Assembly: GCF_042683685.1 (NCBI RefSeq)
Contig: NZ_JBHUOP010000003.1
Location: forward strand, 496,001 to 560,000
DNA length: 64,000 nt
Reading direction: 5' to 3'
Origin: Timonella corticicola
GTDB taxonomy: Bacteria > Actinomycetota > Actinomycetes > Actinomycetales > Cellulomonadaceae
This document shows positions 26,629-38,000 of this stretch, in pieces. The notes under the pieces were generated by a model, which was not told the DNA's origin, made no database searches, and worked only from the letters and a program-made list of their open reading frames with translations. Both the position numbers and the translations under genes were made by a program. Every line of letters begins with the position of its first letter. Position 1 is the first letter of the stretch.

Positions 26629-28389
26629 TTAGTTGTCCGTCCGTTGCGTCTCGGGGTGGTCATTTGAGTTGGAGGCTCCCGTTGGCGAGGTTATGGCTGG
26701 TGCCTCGGGCATGATGGCGGGCGGCTGTGCCGACCGTTGGCCGGGACGCTTTGGGTGTGGCCAGCGGACCTTCGGCAGGTGGAAGGCTGGAGGCGACGAC
26801 TCGACTTCAAGGCCGTAGTACTCACCGATGTGATCGCGGAATGCCCTGCGCTGTGCCTTCTGATAGGCGCGGATCTCACGGTTAAACGCTGTGACAAGGG
26901 ACCAGCAGAGCAGGAGCATCACAAATGAGAACGGCAAGGCTATGAGTATTGCCGCAGTCTTGAGCGCGTCGAGACCACCCGCGAGTAGGAGAGCGATCGC
27001 AAGGAGGGAACTCATGCACGCGAAGGACACCTTGAGCCAGCGAGGTGGCTCCTCCTGGCCGCCGGAAGCAATCATCGCCATAACAAGCGCACCGGAATCC
27101 GCTGAGGTGACAAAGAAGATCGCGATCAGGACAACCACACCGATGGTCAGGAACGTGGTGCCTGGAAGATGGTTGAGCAACGCAAAGAGCGACTCCTCGA
27201 CATTCACGGAGCCGTCGGCGTTGATGAGTTCGGCGCGACCCGTGAGCTCAAAGTAGATGCCCGTTCCACCGAGCACGGAGAACCACAGGAAAGTCATGAG
27301 AGTGGGTACCAAGAGGACCCCGGTCACGAACTCCTTGACCGTGCGTCCCTTCGACACGCGGGCGATGAACACGCCAACAAAGGGAGCCCAAGACATCCAC
27401 CAACCCCAATAGAACGTGGTCCAGGCACCCTGCCATTCCTCACCGGCCTCGCCTTGGAAGGCCGAGACCGTGAAGGCCTGACCTATGAAAGTCTGCAGGT
27501 AACCACCGAGGGACTGGACAAACTCGCGCAACAAGAAGACGGTTGGGCCCGAGAACAGCACGAACATCAGAACCAAGGCTGCAAGAACGAGGTTGATGTT
27601 GGACAGGTACTTCATCCCCTTGGACACACCCGACACGACCGAGTAGATGACGAAGCACGTGATGATCGCGATCAGGACGATTTCGAGGGTGGTCGATGGT
27701 TCGGCAATGCCGATGTAACCCAAGCCAGACGCAATCTGCATGACACCCAAACCGAGAGAGGTTGCCACACCGAAGATCGTGCCCACCAGTGCGATGGCGT
27801 CGATGGTGTTTCCCCAACGGCCCTCAACCCGTTCCCTGCCGAGCAGAGGTTCGAGCGCCCACCGAATCGAGATGGGGCGCTTACGGCGGTGAATCGCGTA
27901 GGCCAACGCGAGACCAACCACTACGTAGATTGCCCAGGCGCTCACACCCCAGTGCAGGTACGTCTGACGCAACGCATATCCCGCAAGTTCCTCCGGCGTG
28001 CCCGTGACACCTGGTCGTGGACTCGCATAGTGGCTCAAGGGTTCCGAGACACCGTAGAACACGAGACCGATACCCATGCCGGCCGCGAACAGCAGGGCGA
28101 GCCAGGACATGTTGGAGAACTCCGGCTCATCGTCATCGTTGCCCAGTTTGATGTCACCGTACTTGGAGAAACCTACGTATAGGCAGAAGGCGACAAAGAA
28201 CGCGGCAATGAGCACGTAGTACCAGGAGAACCAGCGGACCACCGTGTCTTGAATGTTCTGGAAGAGCGACTCCGCGGCGTCGGGCGCAATCATCGCGAAG
28301 GTCACGAACACGAGGACCGTGATCGCTGCTGGCCAGAAGACCGCTCGTGCTACTGGAGACTTACCTGATGGGCGTGCTTGGGAACTCAT
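26629..28389 (-). CDS. BCCT-family transporter, betaine type
   Basis: 586 residues, 12 membrane helices (~18-515). The glycine stretch AAGMGIGLVFYGVSEPLSHY (GMGIG) is that of Na+-coupled glycine betaine carriers like BetP. The Trp-rich TM8 region and YWGWWMSWAPFVGVFIARVSKGRT are conserved. The acidic/Pro-rich C-terminus could act in osmosensing as in BetP, though it is not obviously a charged helix. It imports compatible solutes under osmotic stress. It is upstream of the nuclease gene on the same strand, which starts 71 bp past its stop. Confidence 0.9.
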   Translation of the reverse strand: MSSQARPSGKSPVARAVFWPAAITVLVFVTFAMIAPDAAESLFQNIQDTVVRWFSWYYVLIAAFFVAFCLYVGFSKYGDIKLGNDDDEPEFSNMSWLALLFAAGMGIGLVFYGVSEPLSHYASPRPGVTGTPEELAGYALRQTYLHWGVSAWAIYVVVGLALAYAIHRRKRPISIRWALEPLLGRERVEGRWGNTIDAIALVGTIFGVATSLGLGVMQIASGLGYIGIAEPSTTLEIVLIAIITCFVIYSVVSGVSKGMKYLSNINLVLAALVLMFVLFSGPTVFLLREFVQSLGGYLQTFIGQAFTVSAFQGEAGEEWQGAWTTFYWGWWMSWAPFVGVFIARVSKGRTVKEFVTGVLLVPTLMTFLWFSVLGGTGIYFELTGRAELINADGSVNVEESLFALLNHLPGTTFLTIGVVVLIAIFFVTSADSGALVMAMIASGGQEEPPRWLKVSFACMSSLLAIALLLAGGLDALKTAAILIALPFSFVMLLLCWSLVTAFNREIRAYQKAQRRAFRDHIGEYYGLEVESSPPAFHLPKVRWPHPKRPGQRSAQPPAIMPEAPAITSPTGASNSNDHPETQRTDN

Positions 28390-28860
28390 GAGTACCAGAC
28401 TAATTTGCCGCCAACTTCTTGTCTTCCCGACTTCCCATCTCTCACCCTTAGTTAGTGCAGATCAGGGGAGCGACGACTAGTGCGAGGACGCTGTCCTCGG
28501 GCAAGGAGACTCAGGTCTTTACACCGTGCTTTCCAGTTGGACTGTGTCTGCCTTTCCAGATGGAAAATCTGGTGTTGATACCCCGTGTTTCCGTTCGGGA
28601 AGTTGCTGTTATCGGTCACTGCTTTCCGCCTGGATAACATGTTGCTTCCTGTAAAACTGTTCAACTGGAATGTTATGCGATTTTTTGTGATATAAATCAC
28701 TCGGGTGAACTCAATGTGGTTTATCTGTGAGAATGTGCGGTTTCTGCGTACGGGTGATCTACACCCCTCTTATATGACAGCCTGTCAGCGGCTATGTTCT
28801 TACATGGATGGTTCTATCCATTGACCACGTCAGCGCCCATTTTTTTTGAGGTTGTACCGA
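28390..28860. other. 471-bp upstream region of the first surface-protein gene
   Basis: AT-richer than its surroundings, no credible gene. It carries a Crp/GlxR-like site (28686-28701) and a poly-T tract just before the ribosome site. Confidence 0.6.
28686..28701. promoter_or_regulatory. Crp/GlxR-like binding site
   Basis: TGTGATATAAATCACT matches the TGTGA-N6-TCAC(A) consensus with the central TA preferred by corynebacterial GlxR. It lies 160 bp before the large surface-protein gene, suggesting cAMP-responsive control. Confidence 0.55.
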
Positions 28861-31800
28861 ATGACTGCACACAGATTTAGGAGAGCGCTAGTGAGAGCGC
28901 TCTCAATGATTATGGCAACGCTGCTCGTTGTCATGGGCTTCCCTGCTGCGGCGTCCGCCGCCGAAGACGATGTCGCACCTGGAGTTTCGGTAGAGGCGCC
29001 AAATTTTGGTTCTCCCGATGAATCTGGACGTATTCACGTTGAGGAGGGAAAGGAGTACGAGTTCGCTTTCGTCTACACTCCAGAAGAGTTTGATGACGAC
29101 CATTCTCTCTACAGCCCGCTCAAGTTCGAGCTTAATTTGGACGGTGTCGGATCGGTAGACATACCCGATGCTGCACTGGTCGTTCCTGAAGCGAACCGGA
29201 ACTCGATCGAAAAAATCGAGCGAGCAACAGATGGAGTCGGTATCCTCGTCTTCTTTAAAGAGGATATGAGTGCGTCCAACGAGCAGGAGAACTTCAAACT
29301 TAAGTTTACTCTCGACCTTAACGGTAGCGCGACCGGTGAAGGGAAAATCAGTTGGAGCGGAGCGACTGAGCCGACCACTCTGCTGATTATCGCCAAAGAT
29401 GCAGAGCCAGTTGTTGTCAACCCTGGTTTCGATAAAGCGGTTAACATCCATCCTGTGCAGATCCCAACTCCTGCAGGGAAGGACGGAACTCTTAACCTCT
29501 CTTCCTACAACGGGCGTGTCGGCTACCGTCTTGTCACCGAAGTTGAGCAGGGCGGTACGATTACTCTTTCTGATCATGTCGACGTTGAGTGGCTCGGATT
29601 TGATACCGCTTCGATGAACCTTCAAGTCTCCTACGAGACGTGGGAAGGGATTAGCGAGGGATACGGTAAACGTACCCGCTATCCAGCCAACGCGAATGAT
29701 TTCCTTCCTGCCTCCGCTTACACTCTAAGCATTGACTCTGATAAAAATGGTTTCACCCTTGTGGTGCCCGGTATCCCTGACGGTAGTCGTCTTGTTGTTA
29801 CCTACCAAGCAGACATCATTGATGCCCCGGCATTCCTCGCGGAAACACAGTCCGCGCATGATGCGGTTTACGGACCTGCCGGTTCCAGGAAACACAACGC
29901 TGAATATAAGCTGCCAAAGGTCAATAACACGGCTGAGGCGTACCTTGGCGACACCAAGATTGACGATGACACTGAGTATGTTGAGTACCACGGGTACACG
30001 TACAACATGCCTGGGCCGGGTCAGGGACTTTTCTACAAGGAAATCGACACCTCCGGTAATGAAAATTTTGGCCCACGCAGAGATTTTAGTTTCAAAGACT
30101 TTGAAGCAGACCCATCCCGTAAGCTGATCCAGAGTGAGACTGTAACCTATCGTTTGCGTGCGGACCTAAGGGTATTTACGGCCTCTGAAGCCCAGATCGC
30201 CGGCGGGATTGACGACAACTACAACCTGAACGCAGATGTCATCATCACAGATGTGCTTCCAATAGGGCAGACCTGGGGTGATATTACTGCAACGGTTAAT
30301 GGCAGCCCACAAAATCTGACGGCGTACACAGGCTCAGGCAACCCTACTAGCCGCGGCGAATACAAGATTGACGGTCAAAACCTGATCATCAATATCGGGC
30401 GGAGCAACGCTGATAACTGGACTATCCTCGCGTCGGCACAACTTTCGACTTTCACTAGTAGTGGCGTGGACGCGCGCAATGGACGTCCAGCACTTCCTGC
30501 GCGGGATGCTGAGACGAACTACCACAACTACTCCTCCGTGAACACGGCAAAGTTTGAGTTCAAAACGGTGGGTAATGACGGTGCGCCAACTCGAAGTGCG
30601 GACGTTGTTGCCAAGTGGCGAGGCGACACCACTCAGGGAATCACCGACTCGTCGGTCTTCACAAAGACGACCGACAGCTTCGCCGAAGCGACTCCTGGCC
30701 AGCCCTTAGAGATTGATTACACCATTACGGTGAAGGCAAACTCTACCAACGATGACAAGATCCTCGCGTCCAAGACGGAGATCATCGATCTTGTTGATGA
30801 GTCCGTTTTTGACCTTGGCAACAATCTTGAGAACGTCAAGATCGAAGGAACCTACGGTACTAGGGCCCTCGGCCAAAACGCATTCGCACTTGAGCGAGTT
30901 GCGAACGCTGACGGTCAAGGCACCCCAGGGATTTCTATCAAGCCAGCGCAGCCATTCCTCGATGCAATCGGGGACCTCGGTGAGGAAGAAACTCTCACGA
31001 TCAAGTTGACGCTGACTACCTTCCCAATTGAAGGCCGTCAGGTACTGGAAATTGAGAATCGTGCGCTCTACCGTGGTGAACGAGCAATTGACGGGGACTA
31101 CCTTGCCGGAGCATCTATGAAGGGCTCATCTCTCGGTAACGGTATCCAAGTCTACAAAGAGGTGTATGACCCTACTACCGGAGAGTTCACAGACAGCCTG
31201 CGGGTCAAGCACACTGCAGGAAATCCAGATGACGGCACTTTTGACGATGGCAAGTTCACCTATCGAATAGCCCTCGTTGTGCCTCGCTCGTGGGATACTC
31301 GTATGCGTGACATCGTCGATGCACTGGATGCGGCCGGACTAGATTTTGACGGGTTCGTCAATGACCCGGAAGCGACAGTCGTAACGACAGCCCCGAAGTC
31401 CCTTGGTCGTAACATCACCGTCAGTATCGACGACGGAGACATCCGAATCCACTCTAGTTCCGTAACTGGTGGCTCTGGGGATTCCTCCGACGTGTACTCG
31501 TTCCTTTACCGAGCTGAGGTTAGGGATTGGGAGAACTTGACTGATGTCCCGGTAGTTAACAAGGTCGGGAAATCGACCGTCACCATCACAAAGACAAATG
31601 AATACCCTCTGAACTTGGCCAAGGTGGATTCGTCTAAAATCGGTATGGACCCAGAAGATCCAGCGTTCGACGAAACGATTACGGATCTGGAGGCTCGTTT
31701 CGAGGTGCGAGATTCTGCTGGCGCACTACTCTTTGATGACATCTATGTCGTAGATGGAAAGCTAGTGCGGCCGCTCCAAGGTGAACTGCCGAATGCGCAG

Positions 31801-34197
31801 TCCTATCGTGCAGTTCTAGTACCTAACCCCGGAACCTACGCAGTTAAAGAGATCAAGGCTCCGGCTGGATTCTTCTTGAACAAAACCGAGTATCCCGTAA
31901 CTGTCGCAGTGAATGGAGCAACGGCACTTGTCGAGATTCCGAACGATCCGATGAACGCCGGTACTGTCTCCCTTGCGAAGGTCGTTGATGGTGTTCCATC
32001 CGCGCTTGCAGACGGAACAGAGTTCACGTTCAGTTGGGTTGCCGAGATACCTGACGCAGAAGACTACGACGACGTCATGAAGAGTGGATCCATTGTAGTA
32101 GAAGCGAACGGAAGCCCCGTGGCGATTAACCATGAGTTCCCTCCAGGAACTAAGGTTACCTTCTCGGAAACCGGTACGCCTGAGACGGCTTTTGCAGGTC
32201 ATCGATTTGCAGGAGTCACCTATGCGGGCGCCAATGAAGCGACAGTTCTTGCGAACACCGACGTCAACATTACGGCAACGAACACTTACACCCCGTATGT
32301 TTCGGTTGGGGACCTCGTGTGGATCGACACGGACCGCAACGGCCTGCAGGACGGTGGCGAGCCAGGTATCCCTGGTGTCAAGCTGATCCTGACTGATGGT
32401 GCTGGAAATGCTGTTACTGACGTTGATGGTAACGCGGTAAAACCAGCAGTTACTGATGAGAACGGAAACTACACGTTCGAGAAACTTCCGGTACTGACCA
32501 ACGGTGAACGATACATCGTCAAGATTGACCGCGATGATGCCGACACCGAAGACGCTCTGGCGCTATATCACCCGACCGCGGAGGGCGCAGATAACGGATC
32601 GGGTGAGTTCGACTCATCCACTTGGGAATCGGTAGCAACGCATGTTGGTCTGACCCAGGGCGGCGATCGTAATCCGACCTTGGACTTTGGATTTGTCCGA
32701 AATAAAGTTCGTATCGGTGACTTTGTCTGGGTGGATGAAAATCGCGACGGCCTCCAGGACACGGGCGAGCCAGGCATTGAAGGTGTCAAGCTCATTGTTA
32801 CCCTCGTGGACGAAGACGGTGAACCAGTCCTCGACGACGATGGCAAGCCAGTGGTGGTCAAGGATGTCTACGGGAACACCGTGGCTCCACAGGTCACCGA
32901 CACGGACGGCAAGTACCTGTTCGAGGACCTGCCAGCCCTCAACACCGGAACCCAGTACAAGGTAACGATCGACACCACGGATGCGGGAACCAAGAAGGCT
33001 CTCGAACCATACGTGCCGACCATTCCGGGTGCCGGCAACGATGAAGGCAACGACTCGTCGACAAGCAGTGAGGTTGCGCCGTGGCGCGGCCTCCAGGAAG
33101 ACGGAGCCGAAAACCTGACTCTCGACTTCGGATTTGTCACCCCGTCCTTCGCTATCGGTGACATCGTCTGGATTGACAGCAACCGCGACGGAATCCAGGG
33201 TGCAGATGAGAAGCCACTCGCTGGCGTAACCGTCACCCTGCTCGACGCGGCAACGGGCGAGCCTGTGACCGTGGACATCGCTGGTAACGACATCAAACCA
33301 ATCGTGACCGGTAAGGACGGCAAGTACCTGTTCGACAACCTGCCTGCAGGAACGTACAAGGTACAGTTCGAACTCACCGAGGAACAGGGCAAGACCTACA
33401 AGTTCACGTCCAACGTTCCGGGTGCGAACTCGACTGACAACTCCGATGGAGTAGTCACCAAGAACCCACTGGTGGCTGTCACCAAGGACATCGTGCTAGA
33501 CCGCACCAACGGTGCACTCGATACTGAATACGATGCTAAATTCATCGCGACCCAGGGCGTAGACCCTACGTGGGACGCAGGCGTTGTACTCAAGAGCGTA
33601 TCCGTGGGTGACTACGTCTGGTTCGACGAGAACGGCAACGGCAAGCAGGACAAGAACGAGAAGGGCATCGGTGATGTCAAGCTCGTACTGACCGACAAGA
33701 ACGGAAAGCCAGTCAAGGACATCTTCGGCAACGAGGTGCCTGCTGTGTGGACCGACAAGGACGGTAAGTACACGTTCGACAACCTGCCTCCGCTTGAACC
33801 TGGTCAGGAATACCGCGTCAAGATTGACCGCAAGGACGCCAAAACCAAGAAGGCGTTGGAGAAGTACCTGCCAACGCTTGAAAACCAAGGCGACCCAGCG
33901 TTTGACTCCTCCACGTGGATAGCGATCGCAACGTCCGAGGGCCTTACCGAAGACGGCGACCGCAACGACACCCTCGACTTCGGATTTATCCTCGATCCGA
34001 AGTGGGCTGACACAGGCGATGATGGACACGAACGTGAGCCAAACAAGAAGCCTGACCAGTCAACCGATGGCGAGAACAACGAACGCGAGGAACTGGAGCA
34101 AACCGGCTTCGGAGGCGTTCCAGTGATTGTTTTCTCAACGTTGCTACTAGCGCTTGGTGGAGCGTTCCTTGCAATCCGCCGCCGTCACACGGTTTGA
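28861..34197 (+). CDS. Large sortase-anchored adhesin with four SdrD B-like domains
   Basis: 1778 residues. A signal peptide (cleavage ASA-A near residue 38) is followed by a ~1000-residue beta-rich region of isopeptide-fimbrial type and a prealbumin-like domain (YAVKEIKAPAGFFLNKTEYP, ~1000). A DUF5979-like repeat precedes four SdrD B-type Ca2+-binding repeats starting near residues 1147, 1283, 1430 and 1580 (GDLVWIDTDRNGLQD, GDFVWVDENRDGLQD, GDIVWIDSNRDGIQG, GDYVWFDENGNGKQD). The C-terminus is a sorting signal: LEQTG, hydrophobic helix, RRRH. ATG at 28861 follows GAGG; in-frame TTG at 28846 is less likely. Probably a stalk-like adhesin on the cell wall. No sortase gene is nearby. Confidence 0.9.
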   Translation: MTAHRFRRALVRALSMIMATLLVVMGFPAAASAAEDDVAPGVSVEAPNFGSPDESGRIHVEEGKEYEFAFVYTPEEFDDDHSLYSPLKFELNLDGVGSVDIPDAALVVPEANRNSIEKIERATDGVGILVFFKEDMSASNEQENFKLKFTLDLNGSATGEGKISWSGATEPTTLLIIAKDAEPVVVNPGFDKAVNIHPVQIPTPAGKDGTLNLSSYNGRVGYRLVTEVEQGGTITLSDHVDVEWLGFDTASMNLQVSYETWEGISEGYGKRTRYPANANDFLPASAYTLSIDSDKNGFTLVVPGIPDGSRLVVTYQADIIDAPAFLAETQSAHDAVYGPAGSRKHNAEYKLPKVNNTAEAYLGDTKIDDDTEYVEYHGYTYNMPGPGQGLFYKEIDTSGNENFGPRRDFSFKDFEADPSRKLIQSETVTYRLRADLRVFTASEAQIAGGIDDNYNLNADVIITDVLPIGQTWGDITATVNGSPQNLTAYTGSGNPTSRGEYKIDGQNLIINIGRSNADNWTILASAQLSTFTSSGVDARNGRPALPARDAETNYHNYSSVNTAKFEFKTVGNDGAPTRSADVVAKWRGDTTQGITDSSVFTKTTDSFAEATPGQPLEIDYTITVKANSTNDDKILASKTEIIDLVDESVFDLGNNLENVKIEGTYGTRALGQNAFALERVANADGQGTPGISIKPAQPFLDAIGDLGEEETLTIKLTLTTFPIEGRQVLEIENRALYRGERAIDGDYLAGASMKGSSLGNGIQVYKEVYDPTTGEFTDSLRVKHTAGNPDDGTFDDGKFTYRIALVVPRSWDTRMRDIVDALDAAGLDFDGFVNDPEATVVTTAPKSLGRNITVSIDDGDIRIHSSSVTGGSGDSSDVYSFLYRAEVRDWENLTDVPVVNKVGKSTVTITKTNEYPLNLAKVDSSKIGMDPEDPAFDETITDLEARFEVRDSAGALLFDDIYVVDGKLVRPLQGELPNAQSYRAVLVPNPGTYAVKEIKAPAGFFLNKTEYPVTVAVNGATALVEIPNDPMNAGTVSLAKVVDGVPSALADGTEFTFSWVAEIPDAEDYDDVMKSGSIVVEANGSPVAINHEFPPGTKVTFSETGTPETAFAGHRFAGVTYAGANEATVLANTDVNITATNTYTPYVSVGDLVWIDTDRNGLQDGGEPGIPGVKLILTDGAGNAVTDVDGNAVKPAVTDENGNYTFEKLPVLTNGERYIVKIDRDDADTEDALALYHPTAEGADNGSGEFDSSTWESVATHVGLTQGGDRNPTLDFGFVRNKVRIGDFVWVDENRDGLQDTGEPGIEGVKLIVTLVDEDGEPVLDDDGKPVVVKDVYGNTVAPQVTDTDGKYLFEDLPALNTGTQYKVTIDTTDAGTKKALEPYVPTIPGAGNDEGNDSSTSSEVAPWRGLQEDGAENLTLDFGFVTPSFAIGDIVWIDSNRDGIQGADEKPLAGVTVTLLDAATGEPVTVDIAGNDIKPIVTGKDGKYLFDNLPAGTYKVQFELTEEQGKTYKFTSNVPGANSTDNSDGVVTKNPLVAVTKDIVLDRTNGALDTEYDAKFIATQGVDPTWDAGVVLKSVSVGDYVWFDENGNGKQDKNEKGIGDVKLVLTDKNGKPVKDIFGNEVPAVWTDKDGKYTFDNLPPLEPGQEYRVKIDRKDAKTKKALEKYLPTLENQGDPAFDSSTWIAIATSEGLTEDGDRNDTLDFGFILDPKWADTGDDGHEREPNKKPDQSTDGENNEREELEQTGFGGVPVIVFSTLLLALGGAFLAIRRRHTV

Positions 34198-34232
34198 CGG
34201 TGATCCACAGTTAGAGAGCGACTAACTGTATC

Positions 34233-34266
34233 GGAGCCGTGCACAGGTGATCCTGTGCGCGGCTCC
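34233..34266 (+). terminator. Terminator after the first adhesin gene
   Basis: A 15-bp stem with one G-U pair, loop TGAT, followed by GCCATTTCT. Confidence 0.7.
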
Positions 34267-34339
34267 GCCATTTCTAAGCCGTGCCCGCACTTGTGGCCGT
34301 GTGTGTCGGATAGATGCCGGCTATCGCACTAGTGTGAGG

Positions 34340-34380
34340 ACATAGAGGCGCCCAGCAGATCATGCTGGGCGCCTCTATGT
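34340..34380. terminator. Second hairpin after the first adhesin gene
   Basis: An 18-bp perfect stem (34340-34357 with 34363-34380), 5-nt loop, no T-run. Likely a back-up terminator or 3' stabiliser. Confidence 0.6.
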
Positions 34381-34504
34381 GCTCTCCACTCATCGCGTCT
34401 AGGAACCTGCCGATAGCGATTCAAAATGTGGGAGCGTGACCATTCAACCAGTATTCGATATGCCATCGGGTGAAAAAATCTGACATTCCGTCAAACGGTT
34501 TGCG

Positions 34505-34521
34505 GGTGAATTTAATTCACC
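34505..34521. promoter_or_regulatory. 17-bp palindrome, possible operator of the second adhesin
   Basis: GGTGAATT and AATTCACC are perfect 8-bp arms around a single T. It lies ~550 bp before the second adhesin; the regulator is unknown. Confidence 0.35.
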
Positions 34522-35070
34522 TTTCCTAGAGGCTTGGAATAATGAATGAATACTCATGTGAGTGAATGCTTTATTGCCTCGGGAAATGGGAGCGATCCCA
34601 TCTCACCTGTCTTTGGCGTGTTGGCTAATCAGAGCCTCGTTGTCCCTGCGCGAAACGATCCCTGCACCACGTCAGGGCAGCTTTCATGCGGATCGCGGCA
34701 GCGCATGGTGAGTGTGTAACGAGCCGATTGCTACGCGAAAATCGGGTGAAAGTACAAAAACTGCGTGACGTATAAATGCGACTGTAGAGACGTAAAAGAC
34801 AGTCAATCGACTGTATTTTTTTGGTTGAGCGAGGTACTTTTTACACACTTGGTAAGTTCCCAAATGTGCAATAACCCTTCGGTACAGGAAATGCTTTTTG
34901 GTGGACTTGGGGCTAGACGGTTCTGACCGTCGCCGGGTGGTGCGTGTTTCGCTCGCACGCACTACCCGGAGCCCAGCCAAGACAGACACATCACCCCCGA
35001 TCCTGCACGCACATTTCAGAGACTGAGCACTCAGGCAACTGAAACGCGTGTGAACAATGGAGTACACGTC

Positions 35071-38000
35071 ATGCAACGCACTCAAGGTTTCCGCCTTCTT
35101 AAACGGTTACTCGCCGCCGGATTGGCATCACTTCTCGTGCTGTCTGGTGCCGTTACCGCCCAAGCTGCTAGCGGTTCCGTCTCCGGAATCGATGTCAACA
35201 TTAACTACCGCACAAACCCCGACGGCAGTCTGGTTGAAGGCGAACAGCACACTATCAACCTGTACTACGCAACCGCACCCACTGCAGGGTTCGATGAGGT
35301 GCTTGAGCCGGGCACAGTGTTCACTATTGAACTACCCGCAGGCGTGGATGTAGCCGACGCAGAACTAACAAAGGCTCTGGAGAAAAACCAGTTGGTGGAA
35401 ACTCTAGACCGCAACGGCAACAAGATCACCATCGTGTTCAAAGACAGCTTCAAGGGACTTGAGGCCATCACAAACGGTGCGATCAACTTCAAGTTCTCCG
35501 TAGAAAACGTCGAAGTATCTGAAGAGGTTGTCCACCACTGGCAGATCAATGGTGAAGAAACCGAGTACACCGTTGTGCTCAAAGAACCAGGCGATGAGTT
35601 CATCGACGAGATCATCAGCGACAGCGCAAAAACTGGGCCGAACGCTCTGGACCTCACGTCTGTTGTCTCCTACAACAAGGAAACCGGAGAATACACTCTT
35701 AACCGTGATGCGCTTGCGCGCCAGGAAATCAACTACACGCTGATACTGGACACCCCTAACGCGCTAACCAACGTTCGGATTGAAGACACGGTAGATAACC
35801 GTCTGGTGTACGTGCCAGGGTCGCTCAAGATCACTCAGACCAGCTGGGACGCTCAAGGACGTAACAAGAAGACCGTTGCGGTCCCAACCCCAGATGATAT
35901 CGAAGAATCAACTACCGGGTTTGGTTTCAATCTTTCAGTTCCGCTCAACTCCAAAACAAAAATCACGTACTCCGCCAAGATCTCTGAAGCACAAGTTGAT
36001 GCTCTGTGGAGTGAACTCCGTACTCAAATCGCAGCAGCGAGCCCCGGCGCTAAAGTGAAGGTAACAGTGGACAACACTGCCGTAATTGGCGGACGTGCCC
36101 ACGAGAAGAGCGTTGACCTTACCTACACGGTTCCTGCAGCATCACCAGACCCAGGCCCCGTTGCGCCCACCGGCATGTTCAACAAAACCAGCAACCTCAA
36201 CCGTGCCCTTACGGCGCGTAACGAAGACGGCACGCTGGCACAACCTCTAGACATCACGTACACCCTGACGGCAGACCTCACCAAGTATGCGGCTGCTGAT
36301 GACAAGTTCAAGCCAACTCAAAACGTGGTTATCGTTGACACCCTGCCAGAAGGTGTTCAGTGGCAGACTGGCACGGAATTCATCGCGGTCACCGGCTCCG
36401 GACCGATAACTGAGCTCCAACCTGTGGCGGGCCTAACCGACGTTACCGCCAACTCATTTGCGGACAACTCGTACGTAGGCAAGTACTTTGTTGACGGCAA
36501 AAACCTGTACATCAACGTTGGCCGCGACTACACAACCAAGGTACAGATCGCCGCTAAGGCACAGATCCTCGCAACCATCGGTAGCGGTTCAGTTCCAGAC
36601 GCAACCTTCCCAGAGCTGGCTGACCGGTACTGGAAGGTGGTGAATACCGCAGACTTCCACACCGGATTGAACAGCACCAAGAAGCAAACAACCAGTTACC
36701 CATACACGGCGCGTGATCGTGACCCAGAAGGTGAAGACAACGAGAAGTACTTCGCTAAGGGAATGCACTCACAAGACATCACCGTTAACCCCGGGGCATC
36801 AACCAGCGAGAAAGTAGTTTACAACGTTCCGGTCACGTTCACCGTTGACGGCGTCCAACTGCACGACGCAAGAATCGTAGACTACATCGATCATTCGTTC
36901 TTCAACGTCACCGCGCAGAACGTAAGCGACATCAAAATCACTGGTACTTATGATGGCACCGCCGTTACAGAAGAAAACTTCACGGTAGGACTTGATGACG
37001 CACGCAATCTAGTCATCACACCAAACGCAGAAAACTGGCCACACGACACGTCGAACAAGAAACTGAAGATCGAAATCGTGCTTCAGACCCTGCCGCTAGA
37101 CCCACGCCGCACGGCCGAAGTCACCAACCGGGCAACAATCTTTGGACAAGACAACGAGATCTTGTACCGTAGTGAAACCACGGCCCGTGCCTCGAACGCA
37201 GGTTCTGAAGCTGAGGTCCGCAAGAGTGTTGAAAACGGTCGCGGAGGCTGGGGCGACAACCTGATCCTCAAGTATGACACCGACGGTAATCTACTTGATG
37301 CTGATGGAACTATCTGCGATTCAGATGACACCGCCCAAGACTGCGGAACGTTCATGTACAAGATTGAAGTTATCGGCCACGATGGGTACAGCGGGCCAGT
37401 TGCGCAAGTCAGTGACAAACTCCCCGCCGAACTAGAATTCTTGAGTTTCGCAAACGCTGATGGTTTTGTGCTTGACGGCGACACAGTTGACGCTGACAAC
37501 GGCTTACAAGCACGCGTGGACAGGGAAAACTCCACCGTATTCATTGAGTACAAGCCAGGCGTGACGCGTTTTGCCGAAGGTGTCCCTGGTGATGGCGAGC
37601 GTGTATCCGCAGTTATTTTCAAGGTACGGATCAAAGCTGACGCAGATATCAAGATGAACACGCCGATTTGGAATGTCGCCCTTGCTGGAGACAAACCAGT
37701 ATCCGAGGTGCCAGTAACCCCGTCAGCGGACTACCCACTGTTTATGAACAAGGTAGACGGTGATGATGCTTCGACTGTTATCTCCGACGCTAACGCTCGT
37801 TTCACTATTGTTGGACCACTTCCTTCAACCGATGTGATCACTGAAAGTGCCTACGTGCTGAACGGTGAGATCGTGATTGATGTCGATGGTGAACCGACTG
37901 CCGTTACCGTTGCAGATCACGGTTTCTACAACGTTACTGAAGTTGTGGCACCAAAGGGCTATCAGCTCCCAAGCAAGGTGTTTGAGGTGTATGTGCCTGA

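Larger units (their letters stand above)
34198..35070. other. 873-bp gene-free region between the two surface-protein genes
   Basis: It holds two hairpins directly after the first adhesin (34233-34266, 34340-34380), a palindrome GGTGAATT-T-AATTCACC (34505-34521) and AT-rich sequence. A minus-strand open frame at 34684-35085 has no coding character or ribosome site. Confidence 0.6.

Noticed and set aside
27169..28182. 337-codon plus-strand open frame
   Set aside because: Antisense to the BCCT gene, hydrophilic His/Arg-rich, no recognisable fold.
34684..35085. 133-codon minus-strand open frame between the adhesins
   Set aside because: No ribosome site, odd composition, and it overlaps the start of the second adhesin.
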